A stretch of 47,436 nucleotides of DNA from Gammaproteobacteria bacterium (GCA_007694905.1 REEU01000199.1:1-47436), one strand, 5' to 3'; positions 29,562 to 38,887 are shown, counted from the first letter of the stretch. Numbers and translations: made by a program. Notes: generated by a model not told the origin, from the sequence alone.

Positions 29562-30590
29562 TCAGGGCAGGGCGTCCGTCGCTGACCGGGTCGCATCTTC
29601 ATCCCAGATCCGCCGCCACACCCAACCCAGCTCGTCGAGCTGAAAGTTCATGGGCAGCTGATCCGCTGGAATAGGCTTCGGGTGAGGGTTGTCGCTCAAC
29701 GCTACGCGGAAGGCGAAGACGTAGTTGGGCTCATGGCCCATGCGCAAGTCGGTGATGACGATCGCGCTGTCACGCCCGGTCACAGAATAGAAGCCGTCCG
29801 TGAACCAGCGTAGACGTTCCACCGGCCAATGGTCCTCGATGCCTTCGAGTAATGATGGATCGTGTGCGACGTGATGCAGCTGCAGAAACTCGCTCCGGTC
29901 GAGCAGGGAGCGAAAACCCTCGTAGTAGGTCTCTTCGCCCATGACCAGAATGCGCCAAAGGAGCGTGTTTGCCGGTGTCGGGACGGTCAGCAGGCGTTCG
30001 TGAGAGATGCCCTGGCGGTCGAGCTCCGCGCGGGCGAAGGACTCCACCTCGAATTTGGCATACAAACCCCAGGCGAGATAGGCGCTGCTCAGCAGAAGGC
30101 CCAACGCATTCGGCAGCCAGGGACGGCGCTCCCGTTCCCGTGCGAGCAGGAAAGTGATGCCGAGGCCAGCCAGCAGCGGCAGGGTATAGGCGGGGTCCAC
30201 GATGAATACGCTGGAAACGAAATATGGTGTGTCATCCAGCGGCCACAGCAGCTGCGTCCCGTAGACGGTGAAGACATCCAGCAGCGGATGAGTCACGAGG
30301 ACCAGAAAACTCAGCAGCCACCAGTCACCGAAGGCGCTTCGCGGCTGTGCGTGGAACTTGAGGATGAGCCATGCAAAGGCGGGTGAAACCAGCGTCAGGA
30401 CGATGATCGAGTGGCTGAAGGAGCGGTGGTAGGTGAAGTCGGCCACCGGATCCCCGAGGGGGATGAAGACATCGAGGTCTGGAACGGTGCCGAGTACGGC
30501 CCCCCACACGGCGGCCTTGTGCCCCACCTTGCGGCCGAGCACGGCTTCGCCTACGGCGGCGCCAAGGGCGATCTGGGTGAGGGAATCCAT
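29562..30590 (-). CDS. Membrane-bound metal-dependent hydrolase family protein (DUF457/YdjM-like)
   Basis: A 342-residue inner-membrane protein of PF04307. It begins MDSLTQIALGAAVGEAVLGRK, then GTVPDLDVF and TYHRSFSHS, the His/Asp motifs taken to bind metal, followed by THPLLDVFTVYG and several hydrophobic helices up to about residue 190. The C-terminal half is soluble. E. coli YdjM is LexA-regulated, but no SOS box was seen here. The substrate is unknown. Confidence 0.88.
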   Translation of the reverse strand: MDSLTQIALGAAVGEAVLGRKVGHKAAVWGAVLGTVPDLDVFIPLGDPVADFTYHRSFSHSIIVLTLVSPAFAWLILKFHAQPRSAFGDWWLLSFLVLVTHPLLDVFTVYGTQLLWPLDDTPYFVSSVFIVDPAYTLPLLAGLGITFLLARERERRPWLPNALGLLLSSAYLAWGLYAKFEVESFARAELDRQGISHERLLTVPTPANTLLWRILVMGEETYYEGFRSLLDRSEFLQLHHVAHDPSLLEGIEDHWPVERLRWFTDGFYSVTGRDSAIVITDLRMGHEPNYVFAFRVALSDNPHPKPIPADQLPMNFQLDELGWVWRRIWDEDATRSATDALP

Positions 30591-30611
30591 GGTTCGGCGA
30601 CAGATGCAGAC

Positions 30612-31034
30612 TCAGTCCGCATCCACCTCCAGGGTCAGCTTGTTCTCCACCGACGCCACGCCCTGCACGCTCGCTGCGACCACCTCTGCTGCCATCTTCG
30701 CCGCGGCGTCGTCGACGACGCCATTGAGGCGAACGACGTGCAGGCTGGTCACGTGCACCAGGATGCGCGTGGCGTCGAATTCGGGAGCCAGATCGAGGGC
30801 TTCCCGAACCCGCAGCCGCAGCGCTTCCCTGGCCTGTTCCGGGTCCTGCATGAAGGGATCCGCATCAGGAAGTCCGGGGTAGCTGTGAGGTTTCGCCGGC
30901 GTTTCCATCTCGCCGAGGTCGATGCTTCCGGCGGCGGCGGGAGGTGCGTCGAGCTCCGCCTTCGCGGCCTGGGCGAACAGAACGAAGGCGAACATCATCG
31001 CGCCTGTTGCCGTTGGACGAATCAATCGGGTCAT
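30612..31034 (-). CDS. Exported BON-domain protein
   Basis: A 140-residue protein with a Sec signal peptide (hydrophobic about 10-24, likely cut after the AKA near residue 25). A proline/acidic linker follows, and then one BON domain (LRVREALDLAPEFDATRILVHV to the end, about residues 72-138). BON domains bind phospholipid or associate with the outer membrane and are often induced by envelope stress. I chose ATG 31034 because it gives a clean signal peptide. It lies 21 nt upstream of the DUF457 gene on the same strand. Confidence 0.85.
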   Translation of the reverse strand: MTRLIRPTATGAMMFAFVLFAQAAKAELDAPPAAAGSIDLGEMETPAKPHSYPGLPDADPFMQDPEQAREALRLRVREALDLAPEFDATRILVHVTSLHVVRLNGVVDDAAAKMAAEVVAASVQGVASVENKLTLEVDAD

Positions 31035-31150
31035 GAATGCGCGCCTACTGCATGAATGGCATTCTATCCTCGCGTTACCGGGGAAAGGATTGCAAGGCCG
31101 TACATGGCATGCTTCCTTGATGCTGGAGTCGCAAGGGCAGGAGAACATGC

Positions 31151-32689
31151 ATGGGCCGGAAAATTCTCTTCATCACCGCGGATCAGATGCGTTGGGATGC
31201 ACTCGGCTGCTATGGTGGTCGAGTGGCACGTACCCCTGTGCTCGACGCTTTGGCCGCATCAGGTATCCGCTACGACCGGGCACACAATCAGAACGTGGTG
31301 TGTATGCCGGCGCGGGCGACGATGATCACGGGGCAGTACGTGTCGACGCATGGGGTGTGGATGAATGGCGTCCCGCTTCCGGAGAATGCGCCTTCGGTTG
31401 CAGGCGAGCTGGCTGCGGCCGGCTATCGTACTGCGCTGATCGGCAAATCCCACTTCGAGCCGCACCTGGACCGGGAACAGCGCTTCTACGAGAACCGCAT
31501 GGCGCAGCTCGGTGAACATGGGCCGCACCGGGGGTTCGACCACATGGAGCTCGCGACCCACTCACCGCTGATCCTTCACTATGGCCGTTTCCTTCGGGAG
31601 GAGCACCCCGAGGCACTCGGTGGTTTTTACCGCAACCTAAATGACCGCTTCGAACCCAACAGCGCAGGGGGTGGTGACACGGGCGCCTGTCAGGCCCACA
31701 GGGACAATCAGGTTCCCCGGGAGTTCTATCACACCGACTGGGTGGCGGATCGTACCATGGTCTGGCTGGACAGCCTGGACGCCGACGCCGACTGGTTCGT
31801 GTGGATGAGTTTCCCCGACCCGCACCATCCCTGGGATCCCCCGGCGTCGGAGCTGCATCGGGTGGACTGGCGCGATCTCGATCTGCCGGATGGTTACCCG
31901 GGCACGCCCGAGCGCATCGAAGCCATTCTCGCGGACAAGCCACGGCACTGGCTGGAATGGTGGCGAGGAGAACGGGTAACGAACTTCGAGGCGCCGCCTG
32001 CGTTTGTTCCGGCGCATATGACGCCGGATCAGGTGCGTGAGGTGAATGCGCTCACCCACATCGAGAACGAACTGATCGATGAAGCCATCGGGCGCGTGCT
32101 CGCGCACGTCGCTGCCCGGGGTTGGGCGGATGATACCGATGTAATCTTCACCACTGATCATGGCGAATTTCAGGGGGACTTCGGTCTGCTGTTCAAGGGA
32201 CCGTTCCACGTCGAGTCGCTGATGCGGCTGCCGCTGATCTGGCGCCCTGCACCCGCTGCAGGACTGCCGGCAGCTGCAGTGGCAGCACCCGTGGGGCAGG
32301 TGGACTTCGCACCCACGTTCCTGAGCATTGCCGGGGTCGAGGTCCCGCAATACATGCAGGGACTGCCGCTGCCGATGGATGACAAGCAGGCGGATGCGCA
32401 GGGGCGGGAGCGCATGTTCACCGAGTGGGACTGCCGCCACATGGACGGGACCACCGTGTCGCTTCGGACCCTGTATCGCGACGGTTACATCGTCACTGCC
32501 TGCCGCCCTGGCTCGTTGTACTCCGGCAGCGAGGGCGAGCTCTACGACCTGACGCAGGATCCTCAGCAGTGGCGCAACCTCTGGGACGACCCGGGCTACG
32601 GATCATTGAAGTCCGACCTGCTGGCCGACCTCGAAGATCATCTGCCACCCGTACGGGAGCCTCGCATGGAACCCGTGTCCCCCGTGTGA
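31151..32689 (+). CDS. Type I (formylglycine-dependent) sulfatase
   Basis: A 512-residue alkaline-phosphatase-superfamily sulfatase. Metal-binding Asp11 lies in ITADQMRWD. The sulfatase signature CMPARATMITG has Cys51 as the residue converted to formylglycine. The second metal site is TTDHGE (near residue 336). No signal peptide is seen, so it is probably cytoplasmic, and the substrate (an organic sulfate or phosphonate ester) is unknown. AGGAG precedes ATG 31151. No anaerobic or FGE-type maturation gene is in the window, so activation depends on a factor elsewhere. Confidence 0.9.
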   Translation: MGRKILFITADQMRWDALGCYGGRVARTPVLDALAASGIRYDRAHNQNVVCMPARATMITGQYVSTHGVWMNGVPLPENAPSVAGELAAAGYRTALIGKSHFEPHLDREQRFYENRMAQLGEHGPHRGFDHMELATHSPLILHYGRFLREEHPEALGGFYRNLNDRFEPNSAGGGDTGACQAHRDNQVPREFYHTDWVADRTMVWLDSLDADADWFVWMSFPDPHHPWDPPASELHRVDWRDLDLPDGYPGTPERIEAILADKPRHWLEWWRGERVTNFEAPPAFVPAHMTPDQVREVNALTHIENELIDEAIGRVLAHVAARGWADDTDVIFTTDHGEFQGDFGLLFKGPFHVESLMRLPLIWRPAPAAGLPAAAVAAPVGQVDFAPTFLSIAGVEVPQYMQGLPLPMDDKQADAQGRERMFTEWDCRHMDGTTVSLRTLYRDGYIVTACRPGSLYSGSEGELYDLTQDPQQWRNLWDDPGYGSLKSDLLADLEDHLPPVREPRMEPVSPV

Positions 32690-32708
32690 ACCGGACTCGA
32701 CGTCGATC

Positions 32709-34433
32709 GTGAACGAACTCATTGCCGATTCCGTGTTCGTCGAGGTGGCCGCCCTTCTGGTGCTGGCGGCCGCAGTGGGGTTTGCCGGCCTCATGCTGCG
32801 TCAGCCCCTGATTGTCGCCTTCATCGCCGTCGGCCTGCTGGTTGGCCCCGACGTGCTCGATCTCATCCGCTCCAAGGAAGAGATCGAGCTGTTGTCCGAG
32901 CTCGGCATTGCCGTGCTGCTTTTCCTCGTGGGCATCAAGCTCGACATCAAGCTGATCCGTTCGCTGGGCACGGTTTCGCTGTTCACCGGTCTGGGCCAGG
33001 TGCTGTTCACCTCCGTGTTCGGTTTCTTCATTGGCCTCGGGCTGGGGTTTTCCGCTATCGAGAGCGTTTACATCGCGGTGGCGCTGACGTTCTCGAGCAC
33101 CATCATCATCGTCAAGCTGCTTTCGGACAAACGCGAGATCGACGCTCTGCACGGACAGGTGGCGCTTGGGTTCCTCATCGTCCAGGACCTGGTGGTGGTG
33201 TTTGCCATGGTGGTTTTGTCCGCGATCGGGATTGGTGCCGGTGGCGACGAGGCGCCCGCCGGTGAGATTTTCCGGCTTCTCATCTACAGCGTACTGCTGC
33301 TGGCTGCCGTGGCCGTATTTGTGCGTTACGTCGCCGTACCGCTCACGGACCGCCTGGCCCGTTCGCCGGAGCTATTGATCACGTTTGCCATCGCGCTTGC
33401 TGCATTGCTTGCCGCGCTCGGCGATATGGTCGGCCTGGGCAAGGAGATCGGCGGTCTGCTGGCCGGGGTCGCGCTCGCGTCCACGCGTTACCGGGAAGCC
33501 ATCGCCGCGCGTCTGGCGCCCTTGCGCGACTTTCTTCTTCTGTTCTTTTTCATCTCTCTCGGGCTATCACTGGACCTCGGAAACCTCGGCGCCCAGGTCG
33601 GCGGCGCCATGGTGTTCTCGCTGTTCGTTCTGATCGGCAATCCACTGATCGTCATGTTGATCATGGGCGTGATGGGGTTCCGCAAGCGCACTGGTTTCCT
33701 GGCTGGTCTGACCGTGGCCCAGATCAGCGAGTTCTCGCTGATCTTCATTGCCATGGGCGTGAGTATCGGCCACGTGGGCAACGACGTGCTGAGTCTGGTG
33801 ACCCTGGTGGGTCTGGTCACCATTGCCGCATCCACCTACATGATCACATGGTCCCATGAGCTGTTTGCGTTCTTCGAACGCTGGCTTGGTGTCTTCGAAC
33901 GGCGCGAGACCCCCCGTGAGCAAGCCGGCCCGACGCCTAAGGAAAACATCGACGTACTGGTGTTCGGCACCGGGCGCTTCGGCAGCGCCATCGGCATGCG
34001 ACTCAAGCGCAACGGTCTCGACGTCCTCGGCGTGGATTTCAACCCGGCGGCAGTGGAGCGGTGGCGGCAGCGGGGGCTGGATTGTGAGTACGGCGACGCG
34101 ACGGACCCCGAATTCCTCGGCAGTCTGCCCCTGACGCGCATCAGCTGGGCGGTGTCCACGGTGCCCTCCCTGTTGCCGGGGCTCACCCACGACGATCACC
34201 GCCGTACGCTCATTCAGGCTCTGCGTGCTGCCGGATTTGACGGCAAGATTGCCGTCACCAGCCACACGGAGGCCGAGGGTGAAGCGCTCAAGGAAGCCGG
34301 CGCAGATCTCATCCTGGAACCGTTCCAGGACGCAGCCGACCGTGCCGTCGAACTCTTGAGCAGCGGCGAAGAGCCTGAGCGCATCTCAGATGCGGACTTG
34401 GATTTGGACGAGCAGCGCGAAGTGGCGGGTTGA
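32709..34433 (+). CDS. Kef/CPA2-type cation:proton antiporter with TrkA-N domain
   Basis: A 574-residue membrane protein with about 12 hydrophobic helices (residues 8-385) of the CPA2 family. It has ASTRYREAIAARLAPLRDFLLLFFF in the antiporter core and a C-terminal RCK/TrkA-N domain with the dinucleotide motif VFGTGRFGSAIG (about residue 417). It resembles YbaL/KefB-type potassium or proton exchangers. The start is GTG 32709, 19 nt after the sulfatase stop. It converges on the PAQR gene with an 8-nt gap. Confidence 0.92.
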   Translation: MNELIADSVFVEVAALLVLAAAVGFAGLMLRQPLIVAFIAVGLLVGPDVLDLIRSKEEIELLSELGIAVLLFLVGIKLDIKLIRSLGTVSLFTGLGQVLFTSVFGFFIGLGLGFSAIESVYIAVALTFSSTIIIVKLLSDKREIDALHGQVALGFLIVQDLVVVFAMVVLSAIGIGAGGDEAPAGEIFRLLIYSVLLLAAVAVFVRYVAVPLTDRLARSPELLITFAIALAALLAALGDMVGLGKEIGGLLAGVALASTRYREAIAARLAPLRDFLLLFFFISLGLSLDLGNLGAQVGGAMVFSLFVLIGNPLIVMLIMGVMGFRKRTGFLAGLTVAQISEFSLIFIAMGVSIGHVGNDVLSLVTLVGLVTIAASTYMITWSHELFAFFERWLGVFERRETPREQAGPTPKENIDVLVFGTGRFGSAIGMRLKRNGLDVLGVDFNPAAVERWRQRGLDCEYGDATDPEFLGSLPLTRISWAVSTVPSLLPGLTHDDHRRTLIQALRAAGFDGKIAVTSHTEAEGEALKEAGADLILEPFQDAADRAVELLSSGEEPERISDADLDLDEQREVAG

Positions 34434-34441
34434 ATCGGCGA

Positions 34442-35110
34442 TCAAGCGTAGCGGACCACTGCCACGAAGTGGCAAATGCTGCCGGTCAGCACGAACAGAT
34501 GCCAGCCGAAGTGGCCGTAGCGCATGCGCTCGTCCAGGGCGAACGGCACGACGCCGAGGGTATAGGCCACCCCGCCGGCGATGAGCCAAAAAAGCCCGGC
34601 ACGCGGCAATTCGACCAGTAGCGGGTCGAGCGCGAACAGGGCGCACCAGCCCATGCCGATGTAGATGCTCGCCGATACGAAGGGATTGTTGGCCAGCCCC
34701 AGCGTCTTCAGGGTCACGCCGGCAATGGCCAGCGCCCAGATGATGGCGAACATGGGCCAGCCCCAGCTCTCTCGGAATACGCCGAGCGCGAACGGCGTGT
34801 AGGTTCCAGCGATCAGCAGGTAGATCGCGCAGTGATCGAAGAGCCGAAACAGGCGTTTGGCGCGCCCCTGCCGGGCACCCCCCTCGCCCAGGGGCAGGGC
34901 GTGGTAAAGCGTGGACGCAAGGTACAGCAGGAACAGCGTGGCGCCGAACAGTGTGAATGCGAACACGCTGGTGGCGTCCCGGCCGTCGCGGACCACGTGC
35001 ACGATGAGTACGGGCATAGCGATGAGCGCTGCCACGGCTCCGAGTCCATGGCTGATTGCGTTCGCCAGTTCCTCGCCGAGCGACTGCGTCCGGCGCTTGC
35101 GGGCGCTCAT
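34442..35110 (-). CDS. PAQR/hemolysin III family membrane protein
   Basis: A 222-residue seven-helix protein of the hemolysin III (YqfA) family. The family's metal-site residues are visible: STLYHALP, the Asp of FDHCAIYLLIAGTYTP, and the His pair of GWHLFVLTGSICHF at the last helix. Bacterial members influence membrane lipid homeostasis; haemolysis is not implied. I chose ATG 35110 because CTGGAG lies just upstream. ATG 35134, which overlaps the preceding stop as TGATG, is the alternative and would add eight residues. Confidence 0.87.
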   Translation of the reverse strand: MSARKRRTQSLGEELANAISHGLGAVAALIAMPVLIVHVVRDGRDATSVFAFTLFGATLFLLYLASTLYHALPLGEGGARQGRAKRLFRLFDHCAIYLLIAGTYTPFALGVFRESWGWPMFAIIWALAIAGVTLKTLGLANNPFVSASIYIGMGWCALFALDPLLVELPRAGLFWLIAGGVAYTLGVVPFALDERMRYGHFGWHLFVLTGSICHFVAVVRYA

Positions 35111-35133
35111 GGCTCCAGTTCCAGGGTGAGGCA

Positions 35134-36300
35134 TCAGTCCCGGGACCGCGGAAAGACGTCGAGCCGGAGTCCGATGACGGTGAGGGAGGCGGCGTCCCCC
35201 TCTGGGGCCACCCAGTATTGGGTGGCGTCGTCCTCCTCGAAGACGAGCTCGAAGCTGGAGTCGAGTATCCGGGCCGAAGTGGCCGGTTGCTGGGCCAGGA
35301 GCAGGATCAGCTGATCAATGGCGTGGCTGGACCAGGCATCCTCGATCACAGGCAGCTCCTCGATGTTGCCCGGCGGGCGTCCCGCAGGGACCTTGCCCCT
35401 GGCGGGCATGACGCGACCGGACAGACCGTCCACGACATCGCCGCTGCCCAGCATGGCCACCCGATACCCGAGTCGAACGTCGCCGTTGCGTCGCACATCG
35501 CCGGCGTCCAGCAGCAGCAGTGCCCCTGGGCCGCCGAGGGCCTCGATGCGCGCAGAAGCCAGATCCACGTGAATGGCCCGGTTGTCATCGACCCCATAGC
35601 CCCGGGCGAAGCGCGTCTCGTCCAGCGCGACGATGAGCCGGCCGAGCCTGCCACGGCTCAGGAAGTGCTGGTCCGTCATGCCGTAGGGGAACAAGCCCAT
35701 ACCTTTGGCGATGCTGACACCGTCCTCGGCATCCCGGTCGGGTCCATATGCACGGCCACGAGTCAGTGCGGTGTGCGCATCGCCACGCTCGATCATGGGA
35801 TTGCTCATCATGGCGGCACCTGCGGAGGTGCCTGCGATCACGCCACCCTGGGCAAGGAGACGGCGCATGGCCTGGTAGGCAGGTGTGTCTCCAGCCTCCG
35901 GGCGGTACACGTCGACGATGCGCTGCTGAGAGCCGCCGGTGAAGAACAGGCCGCGAGCAGCGGTCAGCTGCTCGACGTAGTCCGGATCCCTTGCCTTGTC
36001 GACGTCGCCTGCACGAATGTCGATGAGCCGGGCCTCTGCGCCGTATCGGGCCAGGCGCTGCACCGCCGTCGCGCCTGCGGATTCAGGCACACCACTCGCG
36101 GTCGGCAGCACGGCCCAGTGCCCCGTGTCACCGACGAGTTCGACCATGCGAGCGTAGATCTCGGTATTGTCGGGCTTCAGCCCGCCGCCGATGATGACCA
36201 GGTGGCCGGGATTGGCTGGGGGCTCCGGATCACCACAGCCGACAAGGCAGAGGCTGATTGTCAGGAACAGCGCGAGCAGTCTCGTCCACCGGGATGTCAT
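35134..36300 (-). CDS. Cyanophycinase-like lipoprotein (peptidase S51)
   Basis: A 388-residue protein with a lipoprotein signal (LVGC, Cys22) and a peptidase S51 domain. FTGGSQQRI is followed by IAGTSAGAAMMS with the probable nucleophile Ser159, then the conserved MTDQHFLSRGRLGRL. Cyanophycinases cleave cyanophycin (multi-L-arginyl-poly-L-aspartate) to beta-Asp-Arg; secreted forms degrade it outside the cell. No cyanophycin synthetase is nearby, so scavenging or another isopeptide substrate is likely. The C-terminal 120 residues are poorly characterised. The PAQR gene follows with a stop/start overlap. Confidence 0.88.
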   Translation of the reverse strand: MTSRWTRLLALFLTISLCLVGCGDPEPPANPGHLVIIGGGLKPDNTEIYARMVELVGDTGHWAVLPTASGVPESAGATAVQRLARYGAEARLIDIRAGDVDKARDPDYVEQLTAARGLFFTGGSQQRIVDVYRPEAGDTPAYQAMRRLLAQGGVIAGTSAGAAMMSNPMIERGDAHTALTRGRAYGPDRDAEDGVSIAKGMGLFPYGMTDQHFLSRGRLGRLIVALDETRFARGYGVDDNRAIHVDLASARIEALGGPGALLLLDAGDVRRNGDVRLGYRVAMLGSGDVVDGLSGRVMPARGKVPAGRPPGNIEELPVIEDAWSSHAIDQLILLLAQQPATSARILDSSFELVFEEDDATQYWVAPEGDAASLTVIGLRLDVFPRSRD

Positions 36301-36453
36301 GCTACGTGCCTCGTCGCTGTCCGCTGGTGTCCCGCACCCGAAGTTCGCAGGGCTTCAGGCTCGAAGCACTAGCATGACCTCTACGGACGCTGCATTTCCA
36401 GCTTCAGCCTGACACACTCCAGCTTTTCCGGCTGTGTGGATGAAGGCATGGAC

Positions 36454-36900
36454 ATGACGCACTGGCAGATCTGGCTGGTGCTGGCGCTGGTCTTCGTCGC
36501 GGCAGACATTGCCCTGGCGGGCGGCGCCAGTGGCGTCCTGCTGGTACTTGCCCTGGCTGCGCTCGGCGCCATGCTGGCAGCACTGCTGGGTGCCGAGTGG
36601 CAGGGACAGTTGCTGGCTGCGGCGGTGGCCGGCGCCCTGGCGACCCCGTTGGTGCTCATCGGTCTGCGCCGTCTGGCCTGGCGCTCGGGCAGCAGCGCGC
36701 GCACCGACTTTCGCGTCTCAGGCCGCACCTTCGAGGTCATCCGGCAGCGCGAACGCATCGGCATTCGGGTGCAAGGTGATTTCTTCCCTGCCCGCTGCGC
36801 TGCCGGCGAGTATCCGGAGCCCGGTGACAACGTCCGCGTCATCCGTTTCGAAGGCATCACCGCCGTGGTGGAGCCCGCGCCGTCTCCGGAAGTGCCATGA
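36454..36900 (+). CDS. NfeD-like membrane protein with OB domain
   Basis: A 148-residue protein with three hydrophobic helices (about residues 5-75) and a C-terminal NfeD OB-fold (FRVSGRTFEVIR to VRVIRFEGITAVVEP). It resembles the short NfeD/YbbK-type proteins that usually partner SPFH/stomatin proteins. No stomatin-like gene is next to it here, which is unusual. ATG 36454 is chosen because GAAGG lies seven bases upstream; GTG 36436 and ATG 36448 are in frame. It overlaps the next gene by ATGA. Confidence 0.8.
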   Translation: MTHWQIWLVLALVFVAADIALAGGASGVLLVLALAALGAMLAALLGAEWQGQLLAAAVAGALATPLVLIGLRRLAWRSGSSARTDFRVSGRTFEVIRQRERIGIRVQGDFFPARCAAGEYPEPGDNVRVIRFEGITAVVEPAPSPEVP

Positions 36901-38033
36901 GCGACGGCCTGCGCGTGGTCTGTATCGGGCTCGGGCAGCGTCTCGCCCACGTTCTGCTGCACCTGATCCGTACCGCCCCTGCCGTGAACTGCGTGGCGTA
37001 TGCGGATCCCGAGCCGGCAGGGCTCGCCCGGCTCGAGCGCCATGGAATCGTCCCGAAGCGGTATGAGCAACCAGCAGTCATGCTGCGTGAGGTTCGTCCT
37101 GATGCGGTGATGATCGGTTCTCCGAACCATCTCCATCACCAGCATCTCGCACTGGCGCTCGCGACCGATGCGCGCATTTTCTGTGAGAAGCCTCTGGTCA
37201 GAACCGAAGCGGAGAGTTTCGAGGTGGCGTCATGGCTGGCGCGGGAACCACGGGATCGGGTGATCGTGGGCCTCGTGTTGCGCTCTCTGCCAGTGGTTCG
37301 GGCCGCCCTCGAGACCATCCGCTCCGGTCGCCTTGGGGCAGTCGTCAGTTTCGAGGCGAACGAACACCTGCCTCCGGAGCACGGCGGTTATCTGCGTCGG
37401 GACTGGCGTCGCCTGCAACGCTACGCCGGGTCCTACCTGTTGGACAAATGCTGTCACGACCTTGATCTGCTCAACGCCGTGGCGGCTTCGAGACCAAGGC
37501 GGATGGCCAGTTTCGCCGGCAACCTGATCTTCACGCCGGCCCATGCTCATCTGGATGATGGCGTTCGCTATCGTCAGTGGCCCACCGGCTGGGGCGGGGA
37601 CGAACGTGTGTTCGACGCGGATGCGGATACGGCGGACGTGCAGGTCCTCGCCATCGAATATGGCAGCGGTGTCATCGGCACCTTCCACACCCATTCCCAC
37701 GTGGTGCCACCACGTCGGGCCTGGTTCGTGGCGGGAACCGAGGCCTCCATGGAGGTGGATCTGCGCGCCGGTCGACTGGATGTCCTGCCTGCGCTGGCAG
37801 ATCCAGAGACGCTCAGTTTCGGAGACGGCAGCGTTGCGAACCACTCCGGCGCGGACCCGGCCATGGCCGCAGATCTCGCCGCGACCTGGTTGGACGGCGC
37901 AACCTTCCCGGTCACGGTGCGCGAGGCGCTCGAGGCGGGCCTGACCGTCATGGCTGCTGATCGGGCAGCCATGACCCAGAGCGTCGTCGATCTCGATCCC
38001 CTCTGGTCGCGCCTCGATGCCCTGCTGCCGTGA
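36897..38033 (+). CDS. Gfo/Idh/MocA-family oxidoreductase
   Basis: A 378-residue NAD(P)-dependent dehydrogenase. It has an N-terminal Rossmann domain (VVCIGLGQRLAHVLLH; MIGSPNHLHHQHLALAL), the family CEKPLV with its catalytic lysine (about residue 100), and a C-terminal alpha/beta domain with DKCCHDLDLLN, where the His/Asp pair acts in catalysis. Relatives oxidise sugars, inositols or bile pigments; the substrate is not evident. The start overlaps the NfeD-like stop (ATGA), so the two genes are coupled. It converges with copD, five bases apart. Confidence 0.88.
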   Translation: MSDGLRVVCIGLGQRLAHVLLHLIRTAPAVNCVAYADPEPAGLARLERHGIVPKRYEQPAVMLREVRPDAVMIGSPNHLHHQHLALALATDARIFCEKPLVRTEAESFEVASWLAREPRDRVIVGLVLRSLPVVRAALETIRSGRLGAVVSFEANEHLPPEHGGYLRRDWRRLQRYAGSYLLDKCCHDLDLLNAVAASRPRRMASFAGNLIFTPAHAHLDDGVRYRQWPTGWGGDERVFDADADTADVQVLAIEYGSGVIGTFHTHSHVVPPRRAWFVAGTEASMEVDLRAGRLDVLPALADPETLSFGDGSVANHSGADPAMAADLAATWLDGATFPVTVREALEAGLTVMAADRAAMTQSVVDLDPLWSRLDALLP

Positions 38034-38038
38034 TCGTC

Positions 38039-38887
38039 TCAGCCGGGGGGTGGGGTTCGTGTCAGCCATGCCGCGAGCATCAATGCGGCGAACAGGATGC
38101 ATGTCTCCAGGGCCAGGATCCGACGGATCCCGGGTTCGTTGACCACGGGGGGGCGCAATTCAACGAACCGGTTCCAGCCTGCGGCGGCCAAGGCGAGCAG
38201 CAGCGTGCCAGTCTTCAGCAGCAGCAGCTGACCGTAGGCGTCGTCCATGGGCCAGGGTAGGGGTGCGCCATGAATCCAGGCGCTGCCGATGCCGCTGGCA
38301 AACAGTGCGAGCACCAGCGCCAGGGCGAAGTTGCCGACCCGTCCAAGCAGATCCGCCAGCGGATCCCGCCTGAGCATCCGGGGGAGCAGCGCCAGCACCA
38401 GGGCGACCCACGCGACCGCAGTGACCATGTGCACGATCTGCAGCACCATGCCGAGGTGTTCGAGGCGGCTGCTGGCCACGTGCCCACCGGCTGCCATCAG
38501 CGCCAGGATCGCCACCAGCGTTGCGGTGAGCATCCAGCACAGCCCACGTCGTAAGCCGGGTGCGTCAACCACGCGCAGGCCTTCCGCCAGCAGCAGTGCA
38601 TAAACCGCAGGCAGAATGGGCGTCAGCAGTTGCGGGCCGTGAGTGGTGGTGCGGAAGTATTCCAGGGCGAGGGGGAGGACGGATTCTTCGAGCCTTGCGG
38701 CAATGGGGGCCACGGTGGCCACCAGGACCGCGAGGCTGCCGACGCTGAGCAGGAGCACGCCCGCGCTGATCAGCAGGAGTGCAGAATGGCGCCGATGGTC
38801 CAGCCACTCCAGTGCCACCGCCGTCGCCATGACGACGACGCCCGCCAGCCGGATCGCCTCGGCCAGCGCGTCGATCCCATAGTTCAT
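38039..38887 (-). CDS. copD: CopD-family copper-import membrane protein
   Basis: A 282-residue polytopic protein with eight hydrophobic helices and the CopD domain (about residues 110-280: MAAGGHVASSRLEHLGMVLQIVHMVTAVAWVALVL). Histidines in GGHV, LEHL and IVHM lie at positions typical of copper handling. CopD works with periplasmic CopC to bring copper across the inner membrane. Its start overlaps the copC stop as TGATG, so synthesis is coupled. Confidence 0.88.
   Translation of the reverse strand: MNYGIDALAEAIRLAGVVVMATAVALEWLDHRRHSALLLISAGVLLLSVGSLAVLVATVAPIAARLEESVLPLALEYFRTTTHGPQLLTPILPAVYALLLAEGLRVVDAPGLRRGLCWMLTATLVAILALMAAGGHVASSRLEHLGMVLQIVHMVTAVAWVALVLALLPRMLRRDPLADLLGRVGNFALALVLALFASGIGSAWIHGAPLPWPMDDAYGQLLLLKTGTLLLALAAAGWNRFVELRPPVVNEPGIRRILALETCILFAALMLAAWLTRTPPPG

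Noticed and set aside
35659-35675. Apparent further copy of the TTGATCAGCACTTCC motif
   Set aside because: CAGCACTTCC here encodes the conserved DQHFL segment of the cyanophycinase-like protein, so the match is explained by coding sequence.
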